A stretch of 64,000 nt of DNA. Source: Isochrysis galbana. Taxonomy: Eukaryota; Haptophyta; Isochrysidales; Isochrysidaceae. The stretch's first letter is position 1; the number at the start of each line of letters is the position of its first letter. Both the position numbers and the translations under genes were made by a program. The DNA is taken from the NCBI GenBank assembly GCA_018136815.1, contig CM030931.1, positions 691,511 through 755,510 on the forward strand, given 5' to 3'. Shown here in pieces: positions 11,127 through 21,599 of this stretch. Under the pieces are notes generated by a model. It was not told where the DNA came from. It did not search any database and saw only the letters and a program-made list of their open reading frames with translations.

Positions 11127-11174
11127 GGCAATACACCACTCCGAGGATAAGTAGGACTTCTAGCCTAGTTCGAA
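11127..11174 (+). repeat. 48-bp direct repeat, copy 1
   Basis: The 48-bp sequence begins GGCAATACACCACTCC and ends CCTAGTTCGAA. It is repeated identically at 11,311-11,358, 184 bp further on. It lies just downstream of the recombinase pseudogene, so the pair may be part of that element's terminal or internal repeats. Confidence 0.85.
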
Positions 11175-11310
11175 TGCAGGGTTTTAAAGTAACCCACGTT
11201 CGAACGGCTTAGGAACTCCAGACTGATCCTCCGGCTTTCGCTCTCCCAACCCACCCAACCCATTGTTAGGCTGTGCGCGTCTTAGGAGAATTAATAAAAT
11301 TATCCTATAA

Positions 11311-11358
11311 GGCAATACACCACTCCGAGGATAAGTAGGACTTCTAGCCTAGTTCGAA
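11311..11358 (+). repeat. 48-bp direct repeat, copy 2
   Basis: Identical to 11,127-11,174. It ends about 20 bp before the glycosyltransferase frame, so an element boundary probably sits at the 5' edge of that gene. Confidence 0.85.
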
Positions 11359-11378
11359 CGAGGGAATATGGACCGGGA

Positions 11379-12818
11379 GTGTCTGGTGGTATGAAGAACA
11401 CTCTGGGGAGCCCCGCCCCGCCCTGCGCGCGCGCGCGCGCGATGGTCCTCCGTCGGGGCGGCGGCAGGGACGGCGAGGTGGGGCGCGACGAGGCGAGGCG
11501 CGACGAGGCGGGAAGCCACTGGCTGCAGCGGCAGCTTCGCTGGCAGCGCGCACTGCGTCAGACGCAGCCGGAGAGCGCGCACTTCCTCCTGCTTCGCCCG
11601 GGCGACCGCTACACGATGTGCGACGGGCGAGGCGAATCAGACCTCCGCAAGGCTTGCAAGCGCATGAAAGAGCCAAGCAGGCCGCGCAGGGCGGAGGAGC
11701 ACTGGGACGACTACATGCTTGATGGGCGGCCGGGGGCCATGAGGCCCATTCCCGGCCTTGGTAACATTGTCCTCTCGCTCGTCTCAGCAGCGCTTACAGC
11801 GGCGGTCTCGGGCCGCGTGCTGCTGGTTGAGAACTTCACCGCCGCCGCGTTGACCTTTGGGGAGCCGCTCACTGAGCTACTTTACGAGAATTCAACATGG
11901 CGGCCATATGTCGAGGCTGAGCAGCGGGCAGGCCGAGCCGTCGACTGGTGGGCGGCGCACGACGGCAGAGGCGCATTTGAGCACTTTTGCGCGGATGACC
12001 TAAGGGCAGAACCCCGTCCCAAGGTGCTGCGCGTCTTCTCGAACCAATACTACGCACCCCTGCTGATGCTCAATCCTCACCACAGGGCCGAGCTGGAGGC
12101 CTTCGCCACCCAGCCTATTCTTCCACCCAACCGCTTCCCCCGCGCCGTCGCGAGCAAGGATGGAGCCGCGTACTCCACGGGGCTGTGGCCACAGGCCGTG
12201 CGGACGCTGCTACGCCCGCGCCCGAGCTTGCTCGCCTCGGCAAGGCGATTCACACGTGCAAACTTTCCCAGAACTGGGATTGTGCTCGGGATGCAGATCC
12301 GCACCTCAATGACGGCCGACCAGCGGCAGCAGAGCGTCAATTGCGTCAAGCAGGTAGTCGCAAAGGCCAATGCGAGCGCTCTGCTCATAGTGTCGATGCA
12401 TCTGAAGGAGATTGAGCAGTTCGCCGCTCGTCTGGCCCTCACAGTCAAAGTGTTGCGGGCCCCGCCTGCACCGGAATTTCAGAGCGCCGGAGCAGACCAT
12501 CTAAGCGCGGCAATGCTCGACGTGCTCCATCTCGCATCAACGGACGGCCTGCTAATCTCCCGAGCCTCAACGTATGGGTATCTCATCTCAGGTGTCGCGC
12601 ACCGGCCCGTCACCGTCTTCAGCAGTACGGGGCAGGTTTCCACGGAAGGCTTATTCAAGGGAGTTGGCACATGTGACCTGGTGCCATCCACCGAGCCCGT
12701 GTTCCACCTGATGGGTACAGCCGTCCGCGGGAACCCTAGCTGTCGTGCTGCCGCTTTTGCTAGTGGAAGTCTCCCACCTCCCTCAGAGATGTTCCGCATC
12801 TCGTCGCTGAATTATTGA
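11379..12818 (+). CDS. GT37-like (fucosyltransferase-type) glycosyltransferase
   Basis: This is an intronless frame of up to 479 residues. Diagnostic stretches are PIPGLGNIVLSLVSAALTAA (from about residue 123; donor-fold entry), VLGMQIRTSM (about 302; GT37 enzymes have a similar Arg-bearing motif that binds GDP-fucose) and DGLLISRASTYGYLISG (about 388), matching the conserved block near the C-terminus of xyloglucan fucosyltransferases. The likely role is transfer of fucose or a related sugar to a glycan in the Golgi. I see no clear N-terminal transmembrane anchor. The first ~75 residues look like translated GC-rich leader and adjoin a mobile-element repeat, so the true start may be a later Met or an upstream exon. 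The acceptor substrate is unknown. Confidence 0.7.
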   Translation: MSGGMKNTLGSPAPPCARARAMVLRRGGGRDGEVGRDEARRDEAGSHWLQRQLRWQRALRQTQPESAHFLLLRPGDRYTMCDGRGESDLRKACKRMKEPSRPRRAEEHWDDYMLDGRPGAMRPIPGLGNIVLSLVSAALTAAVSGRVLLVENFTAAALTFGEPLTELLYENSTWRPYVEAEQRAGRAVDWWAAHDGRGAFEHFCADDLRAEPRPKVLRVFSNQYYAPLLMLNPHHRAELEAFATQPILPPNRFPRAVASKDGAAYSTGLWPQAVRTLLRPRPSLLASARRFTRANFPRTGIVLGMQIRTSMTADQRQQSVNCVKQVVAKANASALLIVSMHLKEIEQFAARLALTVKVLRAPPAPEFQSAGADHLSAAMLDVLHLASTDGLLISRASTYGYLISGVAHRPVTVFSSTGQVSTEGLFKGVGTCDLVPSTEPVFHLMGTAVRGNPSCRAAAFASGSLPPPSEMFRISSLNY

Positions 12819-14745
12819 GGGCGCGCAGCCTCGGCCGATTCAATGTTCACGGTGAAAGTCCGGCAGATCGATGTTCGCCCGCCAGTCCGTTGCCGCCCGT
12901 GCCTCCGCCGGTGGGCAAGTCGTCCTCGAGTCCTTCCAGTCCCTTCTCGCAGCTCATCGGGTCCTGGTTGGGCGGCAAAGGAGGGGAGGAGGTTCCTGCC
13001 GGTATGCATCGCTAGGTCGTGCGTCGAGCGGTCGAGCCTCGCAGCGCAATACAGCTTTGGAGGGAGATGCTCCACCGCTTGTTCAAGCCTTATCTATGTC
13101 TTGGGAACTGCGTCTTTGTATTTGTGCGTGTGGTCTACAGCTATTGCGCATGTTCCCGATTAGCCACGACGCTATGCCACCGAGCACACAAGTGGCATGA
13201 GCGAGTAAGTCTGTAAAGTCCATCCGGACATTGTAGACTGTCTATTATTTGCAGATGATTTACACTGCAGCAGTTGGAATTCGCTTTCCTATGTTATCTC
13301 GTATACCCCGGCTGCTTGCTAATTCTAATTCACGAAAAGGGGCATAAAGCATAAAGATAAAGGAGCAAACCCATAGACATGGAAATGGCGTAATGAGAGG
13401 GAAAAACATTCTTGAAGGTGCCCGCTATGCTACTAGTGACTCACACCACTCCGGGAGCATGCTCGCCATTGCCTAAGCCCCTCATTCTCGCCCCTGCACC
13501 CACTACCACTACCCCCCTAAGGGGGCCGGGCCCGCGTGCACTACGACGGGCCAGGCGGCTGTTTCCGAAGTGGGCTGCTTTGCATAGTAGGGCCAATCTT
13601 TCGATTATCCTTTTTAGGACGGAGTCGCCATTAAAGTTGGCGTTGTCGAAGTGAATCCTGTAACAAGTCCGTGAGAATGTATCTCCATGCTAGGAGCTAG
13701 GAGGTATAGTATTTCCCTAGAGTGCGGTGAGGGTGTCTCGGGCATAATGAAGAGCCTTGATTTGGCCATCGCGGTGGGGGTGGGGGGCCATGTGGCTGTG
13801 TGTCTTCCAGGGGGCGGCACGGGCCGTGGCTCGTGCACGCACCTGGTCTGGCTTGGGTGCTGCTCACGGCCGCTTTGGTGGCGCGGCGCTGGTCATGGCC
13901 CGATCGGCCGGCGCGGTGGGGGGGACGGCAGGGGGGGAGGGGAGCGACGCGCGCTCCATGACCCTGTCTTTTTAAAGATAGTTCTTGGTCTAAACTAAGT
14001 ATAAACTTGGTTGTTGGTTGAGCGCCATTGGTCCGATGCCCGATTTTCTTCTTATAGCATTCTAGAGCTACGGAAATATCAGCATCATCTTCAGGTGAAA
14101 AGAGGTGAAGCCACAACGCTTCCACATTGGCGGCGGCCCCCCCAGGACTTTGAGGAGAAGGGCGAGGGGTAGAAAAATTCCAACTTCCGGTGGTGGTACC
14201 GAGCATGAAGCCAACGACGCAGACCTCTAATTGTTATTTCTGTCTACACCGTCTGTCTTGCAGGCCCTAGAGCCTGGTGCAGCGTGCTAGCGCCTGTCCC
14301 ATGCGGGCGCCCTAGGCCCCCCTGGGGGATGGTAGTCTTACAAATGTGCGTGGAGAGCCCACAGAGGGCCCCCGCTTTCGCTCGTCCGGCGTCGCAGCGG
14401 CGACAGAGTTGTCTAGGTCCTGGGGGTTGAAGAGGGGCTCAAAGAGGCCCGCATCGGCGAGGGGGTCACCATATCGCGCGCCCCGGTCTTTTTTGCACGC
14501 AGAAAGAAGAAGAAGCAAAAACGAACTAGCCTCCCCTCCGGTCGTGATTATTAGCCAGGTGCATGAAGGCCAGATTATAGTAGCCAGCTGCGTAGAAGCG
14601 GCAGCATTCCGGAGCTTTTCAGCCATGCAAGCACGGACGAGATCCATCACTTGCCCATCGGGACCGAGCCGAATCTTCTCATCATCACGTGCACGTAACG
14701 CGCCAGCAGCACCCCTCAACCGCGGGGTGACGGCCTTGTGGATGA
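12819..14745. other. Intergenic stretch, no gene recognised
   Basis: The open frames here are short, overlapping and without recognisable domains. A fragment AACTAAGTATAAACTTGG near 13,994 resembles the start of the family-B repeats. The right part presumably contains the 3' UTR of NAF1, which ends at 14,746 on the minus strand. Confidence 0.45.
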
Positions 14746-16392
14746 TCATCTCGCCGGTCCAGGAGGATGATGTGGGTAGCGTTGACGCCACGGCTGGTGG
14801 GGTAGGTAGGATTGTGGCGGCGCGTAAAGAGGAGGGGTCGGTATGCGAGGACCGAGGGCATTCTCACCATACTGCACGTGAGCAGACAGCCCGTGCGTGG
14901 GATGGAATGGAGGCATCAAGTAGTGTGGCAAGGCATGCAATGATGGCTGGAGAAGGTGGGGAGAAGGCCGGTATGGAAGTAGTGGAAGGGGTGCCGGGGG
15001 CGGAACCAAGGCGGGCCCAGGGACTTGGGTTGGCATCGGATGCGGCGGGGGTGGGTGGAGGGGTGGACGTGGTCCAACCGCGCCATCCATCGGTTTGACA
15101 TGACCACCCTTGCCGCCGCCTGCATGAGCCTTTCCTCTTCCCTCTCTTCCCCCCCTGCCGCCCCCACGGGAGGTACCGCGTTGCCGGGTGCTGACGCCGC
15201 TAGAGTTTATTCCTTCCGCTCCGCCGCAAGTGGCAATCAGCTTTCGCTTGCGCTTGGCCTCTGCCTCTGCCTCGTCATCGGAGAATTCCTGCTCCTCAGC
15301 GGGAAGCTCTTCATCGTCGGCACCACTCGCGTCTGTGCCCTTATCCGATCGTAGCGCCGAGGCAGCGAGGAAGGTCGAGTGAGCCGTTGCAACGTACCCA
15401 AAGACTCCAGGAACGAGCCCGAGGCGCGCAATGTCCTCGTTGCTCGCAAAGCGGACGGAGTAAAAGGGCGCGGTGACTGCACCGAAGATCTCGCTGACCC
15501 GACCAATCACAAGCGGGGACGGTGCGCCTTTTGCCTGCGCAGACGTCGATGTGGCCGAGAGCTGCATGGGCGTGTGATGAAGAGCTGCTGAGTCCGCAGC
15601 ATCCGACCCCGCAGAGATTGGCGCACTGGCGCAGGGCGTGACGGTCACGCTCGAGTCCACGTCGCGCGCAACCTCTGCCGGCAATGACGATCTAGGACAA
15701 GCTTCTTGCGTGGCGTGTGGGGAAGGCGGTCTCTCATCCGATGCATGCACTGTAGAGGGTATACACAACAATGAGCCCTCTGAGAGTGGCGGCAGTCCTG
15801 CCATTGCCTTGAAAACGACGAGTCGGTCCAGGACCGAGGACACGACGGCCACTTTTTCAATGGGTTCGTCGGGTGCCAAACAGCTCGGCACCTCGGGGAG
15901 TGGGAGCTCGTACTCGCTGATCTCGTTCTTGGTGCGTGGGGGTTGCCGAGCACTAGCTGCAGCACTCTCGTCTTCATCCTCCTCCTCACCAACGGCTGGG
16001 CAGACCGCGCTCGGCTCGCAGCCCTGATCTGCGCCGCCATCGTCCTCAGTCTCTTCGCTGCTCTCGCTGCTGCTCTCCTCACTGCTGCTCACAAGGGTAT
16101 CCGCCTCGCCCGCTGGCTGCTTTGGCCAGACGGGACGAGGCGCCTCAACTGGCGCCATTACCCCTAGGCTCTTCGCGACGGCTGCTCGGTCCCTCGAGGC
16201 GAGCGCCGCCTCGGCATCCAGCTCGAGGATGGTCTGAAGATGATCAAACGCGCCCCCGCCCGGCTCCTCGCCCGCCACCCGCCCGTCCTCCTCCTGCTGG
16301 GGCTGCTCGACCTCCAACTCATCCTCCTCATTGTACACCTGCGCGAGCACGGAGAGCCCGTCGGCATGTGGGGCGCCGAGCAGAGAGGCCAT
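14746..16392 (-). CDS. NAF1, H/ACA ribonucleoprotein assembly factor
   Basis: The protein is 548 residues. After an acidic, Ser-rich N-terminus it has TKNEISEYELPLPEVP (from about 153), the entry to the Gar1-like NAF1 core. The second part of the core is GRVSEIFGAVTAPFYSVRF (from about 297). Next come KGTDASGADDEE and EFSDDEAEAEAKRKRK, the signature block of eukaryotic NAF1, then an Arg/Gly and Pro/His-rich tail. NAF1 binds the pseudouridine synthase dyskerin/Cbf5 and loads it on nascent H/ACA RNAs in the nucleus before Gar1 replaces it. An in-frame Ser/Ala-rich insert of roughly 80 residues (about 205-290) splits the core, so it is a genuine loop or an unspliced intron. It is divergently arranged with the gene at 16,789. 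Confidence 0.9.
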   Translation of the reverse strand: MASLLGAPHADGLSVLAQVYNEEDELEVEQPQQEEDGRVAGEEPGGGAFDHLQTILELDAEAALASRDRAAVAKSLGVMAPVEAPRPVWPKQPAGEADTLVSSSEESSSESSEETEDDGGADQGCEPSAVCPAVGEEEDEDESAAASARQPPRTKNEISEYELPLPEVPSCLAPDEPIEKVAVVSSVLDRLVVFKAMAGLPPLSEGSLLCIPSTVHASDERPPSPHATQEACPRSSLPAEVARDVDSSVTVTPCASAPISAGSDAADSAALHHTPMQLSATSTSAQAKGAPSPLVIGRVSEIFGAVTAPFYSVRFASNEDIARLGLVPGVFGYVATAHSTFLAASALRSDKGTDASGADDEELPAEEQEFSDDEAEAEAKRKRKLIATCGGAEGINSSGVSTRQRGTSRGGGRGGREGRGKAHAGGGKGGHVKPMDGAVGPRPPLHPPPPHPMPTQVPGPALVPPPAPLPLLPYRPSPHLLQPSLHALPHYLMPPFHPTHGLSAHVQYGENALGPRIPTPPLYAPPQSYLPHQPWRQRYPHHPPGPAR

Positions 16393-16788
16393 CTCTTCTC
16401 AAGGAGGTCCTGCTCGCGCGCGTCTGGAGCTCAGTCCGCCACCGCTCCTTCGCGCACGCACGGATTCCCGCCCGCCGGCTCGTCCGCCCCTCTCTCCTCT
16501 GCGTGGCGCGAGACGGCGGACGCGGCGACGAGGAGGGGGAAGAGGCAGCAGGGAGCGCAAGAGGGTTCTTTTTTTCTCTCTTCGCGCCGACCACCTTGAT
16601 GAAGGCCACTGTCCGCTGCTTGTCGACCCCCTTGTCTCACGCCTTCTTTACCCCCTTTGCAAGACAAGATTTTTTAGTTAAAAAAAGCTCACGGCGCCAG
16701 TTTTTAGTTAAAATCTCCCGGAACGGCGGAAATCGCGCTGCTGGTTTTCGGGCCGCCTCGCTATTGAACTTTTGGCTACCCGCCAGCG
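16393..16788. promoter_or_regulatory. Probable bidirectional promoter between NAF1 and the coiled-coil gene
   Basis: The 396 bp between two divergent starts hold no repeat and no TATA box I can identify. A short direct repeat, TTTTTAGTTAAAA (about 16,671 and 16,698), is the only notable structure. Calling it a shared promoter is inference from the layout. Confidence 0.35.
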
Positions 16789-17806
16789 ATGGCGGACGAG
16801 GCCCTGCCCGCGGACGAGCTGCTTAGCCAGCTGGAGCCAACTGGTGTAGGCGAGGCGCCCACGGGACGGCGGCATAGGCATAGGAGCACCAAGCTCAACG
16901 CGTTGCGCGAGAAGCGCGAGAAGCGCCTCGTGCAGCTCAGCAAGGGGCGCAAGCGCGTGGTCGACTACGAGGCCAAGCTGGGCACCGCGGTCAACAAGGC
17001 AGCCAGACAGGAGGTGGTGGAGAAGGCGCGCGCGAAGCGCGAAGCTGACGATGGAGGAGGAGATGAGAGATGAGGGTGGCCGCCCTAGACGAGCAGATCG
17101 AGATTGAGGAGCAGAAGCAGGAGGAGAAGGCGGAGGAGCTGGAGCGCGTTGCGGCGGCGCAGAAGGAGATGGAGGCGGACGCGGAGCGCGCGATGTCGGA
17201 AGAGGGCTCGGTGGCTCTGGTGCAACTCTACTACGAGATGCAGCGCAAGATGGATGGCTCCGACCAACAAGAACGACACGGTACACGGTGTGGCAAGTCA
17301 TCTACGAGCTCTACGAGGCGCGTGTAGACGAGGGCAAACTCCCCGCCTCGGACTCTCGAGCCTCGTGGCAGGCGTTGAAGTGTCGATTTGAAAAGGAGCA
17401 CCGTGTTTACGTGCTCCTTTGTCAATATCGCGCGAAGCGGGCAACAACAGGCACTCCCGTCGATGAAGCCGATGCTGCTGTGCAGCATCTTGTCAGGTGA
17501 GACGTGTGGTGTGCGGCCCCTTGCTCCGGCCCCTTGCTCCCTTTCCCCTTTCCCCTTTCGCCCGCTACAATAGCCGTAGCCGCGTAGCCGCCGTAGCCTG
17601 TCTCGCTCACTCACTGATTGGTGTGCCCCCTCGTGACTCTCTCTCTCTCTGTGTTTCCGCCTAGGTCGACCACTCCAATTTTCGACCACAACAAGCAGTA
17701 CATGCGCGCCAAGACGGTCACACCCTTCTCGATCAACGACGACGACGCGATTTCGGGGGGCACTTTCAATCCGCTGGCCTCGCTCGATCTGCGCCCCACG
17801 CAATGA
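16789..17806 (+). CDS. Coiled-coil protein of unknown function, multi-exon or frame-broken
   Basis: I do not recognise the family. The N-terminal frame (MADEALPADELLSQLEPTG..., 16,789-17,073) is basic and helical. A second frame (17,070-17,327) is Glu/Lys-rich coiled coil. A third (to 17,496) reads YTVWQVIYELYEARVDEG. The last junction is clear: a GT-AG intron at 17,497-17,664 joins ...AAVQHLVR to STTPIFDHNKQYMRAKTV and ends ...FNPLASLDLRPTQ. The two earlier frame changes have no convincing introns (56 nt at most for the first), so they are very short introns, frameshifts or sequence errors. A family-A LTR starts 16 bp after the stop. Confidence 0.5.
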
Positions 17807-17821
17807 CGAATTGTGATGTCG

Positions 17822-18090
17822 TAAATTAAACCTGATTGCCCCCAGAAGCAGATAAAGAACCGCTGTAGAGATAGCAAATTAAACCTATTTGCGAGGCGCC
17901 TGGGAGGAAGAAAGGTGGGGAAACTTCCCTTCTCTTTCGAGAGAAAGAGGGAGGGCGCTCCACAACCCACGATCCCATGCATCCAAGCGAAGCTTTTGAC
18001 CGAGAACGAGAACGAGAGAATTATAACGATAAATACCGAACGACGAAGAGAAGAGCGAAGCCTAACGAGTGTCGATTCGCGAATGCGACA
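17822..18090 (-). mobile_element. Truncated LTR, family A copy c
   Basis: On the minus strand it starts at 18,090 with the palindromic LTR end and runs through the conserved LTR blocks to GGTTTAATTTACGAC. It lies immediately after the coiled-coil gene, probably in its 3' UTR. Confidence 0.75.
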
Positions 18091-18889
18091 CGCAAGCACC
18101 AACCCCCCTCACTCACACCGTTGAGCACACCGTTTTGAGCGCGAGCGCGTTGCTGTTGCGACATGGTGGATCCTCGTGCAAGATGCGGCCGGGCCGGGCG
18201 TTATCGACGAATGTTCCCGGGCAGGTCAGGGGCAGGCCTCTTCGGTCCGTGCCTAGCGTTGAGTTGGAGTCCGCCAGTCTCGAACCACGAAGTGGCTCGT
18301 CAAGTGCCTCAGCCGCCTCGAGCGCACCAGCGAATGGAGGGCCCTCGCCCTCTATCGCTATCGCAGGGGCCCTCCATCGCATTGCGACGGCTCTCGAGGG
18401 CCTTGTTGACATTGAGCGAGGGCTGTCGGGGAAGACTGCATAGTTTGCGCGTTTGCGCCTGTAGCTTGAGTGAGTGTGTGCGTCGTAAGTGTGCCCTCGC
18501 CGCTCGCCGCTGCAAGGTGCGCCTCATCTGAGCCAACCCACCTCGCCATGCGTCGCTCTGCTTGCCTCCGAGTCTGCAGATGGCCCTTGCACGCTCGCTC
18601 AATGCGTAGCGCGCAGGTCTTCTCCGCAGGGGAAGAACGTTCCTCGCCGCTGCGAGCGCTGACTCCTGCTGAGCTGGCTGAGGTTGATAGACAAAGGATC
18701 GCGCGGTAGAGTATCACAGCTGCGTTTGTGAAGTCTGCCGCGCGATGCTCCACCCTGGCTGCTCCTGCTTCAGCCCTCGCATGCGCATGTAGCGCAAACG
18801 CGTGGGCCCAGGCCAGTCCGCCTTCGGGTTTTGCGTCCTTGAACGCCCCGGGCGCGACCGGCTCATTGCGCTGTACGGCCCCCAGGCCC

Positions 18890-19060
18890 CAGGAAGAGTT
18901 GCACCTCCGGGCGTCCGAGCCAGCGCTTGCCAACGTCAAGCGAGCCAAAGCAGTGGGGCTCGAGCGCAAGCGAATCAAGGCATTCCTGCAGCGCGTGGGG
19001 CGAGGATGGGTCAGTGTGGATGTGTGCCACCCTCAAGACTCAAGACCCCGCGTGCTCCCT
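18890..19060 (+). repeat. Family-F repeat, coding-like block
   Basis: It encodes EELHLRASEPALANVKRA and RIKAFLQRVGRGWVSVDVC in frame. The minus-strand block at 21,900-22,110 encodes EELYLQASERALVDVNWA and RIEAFLRCEGPGWISTSVC. Conservation at the protein level suggests both derive from an element ORF, not a host gene. It is broken downstream by an insertion. Confidence 0.5.
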
Positions 19061-19129
19061 ACCAGTGGCCCCCCACACTGCTTACTCGCGAGAGGTGTGG
19101 GCTCACCATGCCCACTTGACGGATTGGAG

Positions 19130-19955
19130 GTTATGGATGGAACAGGAGGGACCGAACGGGGCGGAAGGTAGGCGGCGGCAGGCACGGTATTTTGGCCATT
19201 GGCGGGCGGGACGGGCAGGCCATCTTCCATGGCTGGGAGATGGATAGCGGGCAGTGGCGAGGGCGAGCGCGAAGACGGAGCGGACATAGCGGACAGCGAG
19301 GGTGAGTGGGTGAGTGAGTGGATTTGGTTGGTGTTGTAAGATTGCTGGTTACGACTGAGCGAGAGCGAGAGCGAAAACGAGGGAGCGAGGAGCGACTGGG
19401 ACGAGGGACGAGGGCGACAGAGGCCGACAGGGTACCAATCCGATGAGTCCGAAAACAATCCGAGACACGCACACTTGACTTTCACCCAACATTCCTCCAC
19501 ACTAACGTATCTTTCTCCACTTGGGCGGGGAAAACACAGAAGGAAGGAAACAAGGAAGAGAAAGCCGACAAGAGAGCGATGATGCGACGGAAGAGCCGAC
19601 GGCGAACGGCGGTTACCGCGACGAATAGATAGAAAGTAAGGAGGGAATCTACGAGCGTAAACCGGAAGGGGAGAGAGGGTAGGCTTCGCGCGGGGGAAAG
19701 GTCCGCAACGACGAACACCTACGACGAGAGCGAGAACGAGCGCGGGGGAACGACAGCAAGGAGGGACCAAAGGCAGAGTAAGGCCCAAGGTGCAAAGGAG
19801 CGAAACAGGAGCGAGACAGGCCACAAAGGGGCGCAACGGCAAGGAGCGAGGGGCGAGTTACGAGTGCAGAGTTCTACAAGTTACGAGTAAAACCCCGCGG
19901 CAACAAGAACGACTGGGCTCGAAGACGCCTAAGGTCGGAAGTCGATCGCGGATGC
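19130..19955 (-). mobile_element. Probable insertion of a second LTR-type element into family F
   Basis: Family F is continuous at 21,600-22,110, but here it is split by about 820 bp. On the minus strand the insert carries a CT-rich leader and a Ser/Pro-rich ORF start. It resembles, without matching, the family-A leader and gag start. The boundaries are approximate and no pol is present. Confidence 0.35.
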
Positions 19956-19961
19956 GCGACA

Positions 19962-20208
19962 CCACTACCTCCAAGCCATTCTTCGGCCGATCGCGGGCGA
20001 TTGCCCTTCGCGGAAGCTCCGCGTTTCTTATAGTGATGCGCCCCTTATTCATTTCTCTGATTCCCTCCCGTGGGCGACCGTGTCATTCTCCCAAAATAGA
20101 CCGCCACGCGCGGGGGAAGGGAGGGGGGTCACTCACCGACGCCATTGCCTTTCGTGGGGCGGGAGGGGGTTCGTTGGGGGGGGGAGACGGTTGCCGGGGC
20201 AGGTAGGG
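19962..20208 (+). repeat. Family-F repeat, non-coding block (left arm of inverted pair)
   Basis: About 250 bp match the reverse complement of 21,600-21,860 closely, including TTCTTCGGCCGATCGCGGGC, AAGCTCCGCGTTTCT and AAAATAGACCGCCACGCGCG. The two arms face each other around tRNA-Sec. Confidence 0.75.
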
Positions 20209-20571
20209 GGGGACCCTGCGGAATCCTTGGACACCCAGGGGAGGTGGAAAATAGTGGTTAAAAAGAGTGAGTGACCGGGCTAACCACACACACACACTTC
20301 ACACTCACGTTCACGTTGCAGACTGCATGTGATGGGCATGTCATCAGACTGCATTTCATCAGAGAGGGTACGCCCGTACGCCCGCGCTTCACGCTTTTTC
20401 CTGAGATCTGAGTGGGGGGAACGGAGCACAGTGACATGGATCTTAGATGTCCCTCCCCCAGGCAAATACAACAGTATATCTATTGCTCTCAGCCAATACT
20501 TCTCGAAGTTGCACTGTTTTGGCTCAGGTTACCTTGGGCAATGTGCAATTCTCGCCGAGAGCACGTTCTAT

Positions 20572-20659
20572 GCCGGCGTGAGCCTCGATGGTTCGGGGGG
20601 CAGACTTCAAATCTGTCGACGCCTAATAAGCGTAATCGTTCGATTCGATCTCACCGGCG
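20572..20659 (+). tRNA. Selenocysteine tRNA (anticodon TCA)
   Basis: The 88-nt sequence has the eukaryotic tRNA-Sec plan. The acceptor arm of about 9 bp starts GCCGGCGTG (20,572) and returns as CTCACCGGC plus discriminator G; it has a C-A mismatch and a T-T mismatch, the latter also known in animal tRNA-Sec. The D stem is CCTCG/CGGGG. The anticodon arm GCAGACTTCAAATCTGT has TCA at 20,607-20,609. The variable arm is long (ACGC/GCGT stem), and the T stem is only 4 bp (ATCG-TTCGATT-CGAT). A four-T run (20,663-20,666) can end Pol III transcription. A TATA-like GTATATC lies near 20,473. The gene would be charged with serine, converted to selenocysteine and decode UGA, so the organism should make selenoproteins. 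Confidence 0.9.
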
Positions 20660-21382
20660 ACATTTTGCAGACCTGCACCTGATTCCATTTTCCATTTTGC
20701 AGACCTCGATTCCTCCTCGCGAAGTCAAGGATTTGTAGCCCTGTCACTCACTGCGGGGGTGCGGAGCGCATCATCTGATATATGGTATGGGAGATCAGCA
20801 AAAAACATCGGGGGTCTCCCAGAAAATTATAAAAATTTCGATGAAAAATTTCGAAAAATCCCCAATTTCTCGCCTCAGAGACGGAAACCTCAGGTTCGAT
20901 TTTTTTCCGCTCCCCCCCCCTTCCCACCTAAGGACGTACGAAGCCCCGAGAGACTTTTATTCTCCCCCCCACCCAAATGAGGGCATGAAAGACGATGACT
21001 GGTGACTGGTCCAAAACCAAAAATAGTACATGGAGACACTTGGCCGAGAGTCGTTCTGTTTTTGTGGGGCGTCCAGCGACTGAAACCTCAGGTTCCACAG
21101 TGGCAAAAAGGGGGGTCTGCCAACCACCGACCCTCCGACCGTCGTCGGGCCCGCCGGGGCTGCGGGCTGCATCGAGCATCGATATTATCTGATCGCGCTC
21201 TCCTGCGGAGCCGATCGCCGATCGCCGATCGATCTCCCATGTGTCTCTTGTCAAAGAGTTCCCGCTCTGCAAGACCACTATACGTAGACACCCTTAAAAG
21301 GGGGAAATCACTCAGGTTTTCTACGGACTACTAGTCCGGACTACGGATGTAGCAACTGGTGGATGAGTTAGTGTGGAGCACC

Positions 21383-21585
21383 TGTCGCATTCGCGAATCG
21401 ACGCTCGTTGGCTTCTCTTCGTCGTTCGGTATTATCGTTATAATTCTCTCGTTCTCGTTCTCGGTCAAAAGCTTCGCTTGGACGCATAGGATCTTGGGTT
21501 GTGGAGCGCCCTCTCTTTCTCTCGAAGAGAAGGGAAGTTTCCCCACCTTTCTTCCTCCTAGGCGCCTCGAAAATAGGTGTAATTC
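21383..21585 (+). mobile_element. Truncated LTR, family A copy d
   Basis: It starts with the family-A LTR end and follows the LTR to the CTAGGCGCCTCG block, then stops within about 15 bp of the family-F inverted arm. Confidence 0.75.
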
Positions 21586-21599
21586 GCTGTCCCCCCCTA

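Noticed and set aside
18358..18978. 206-residue minus-strand ORF
   Set aside because: Low-complexity Ala/Arg composition, overlaps the family-F repeat on the other strand, no recognisable motif.
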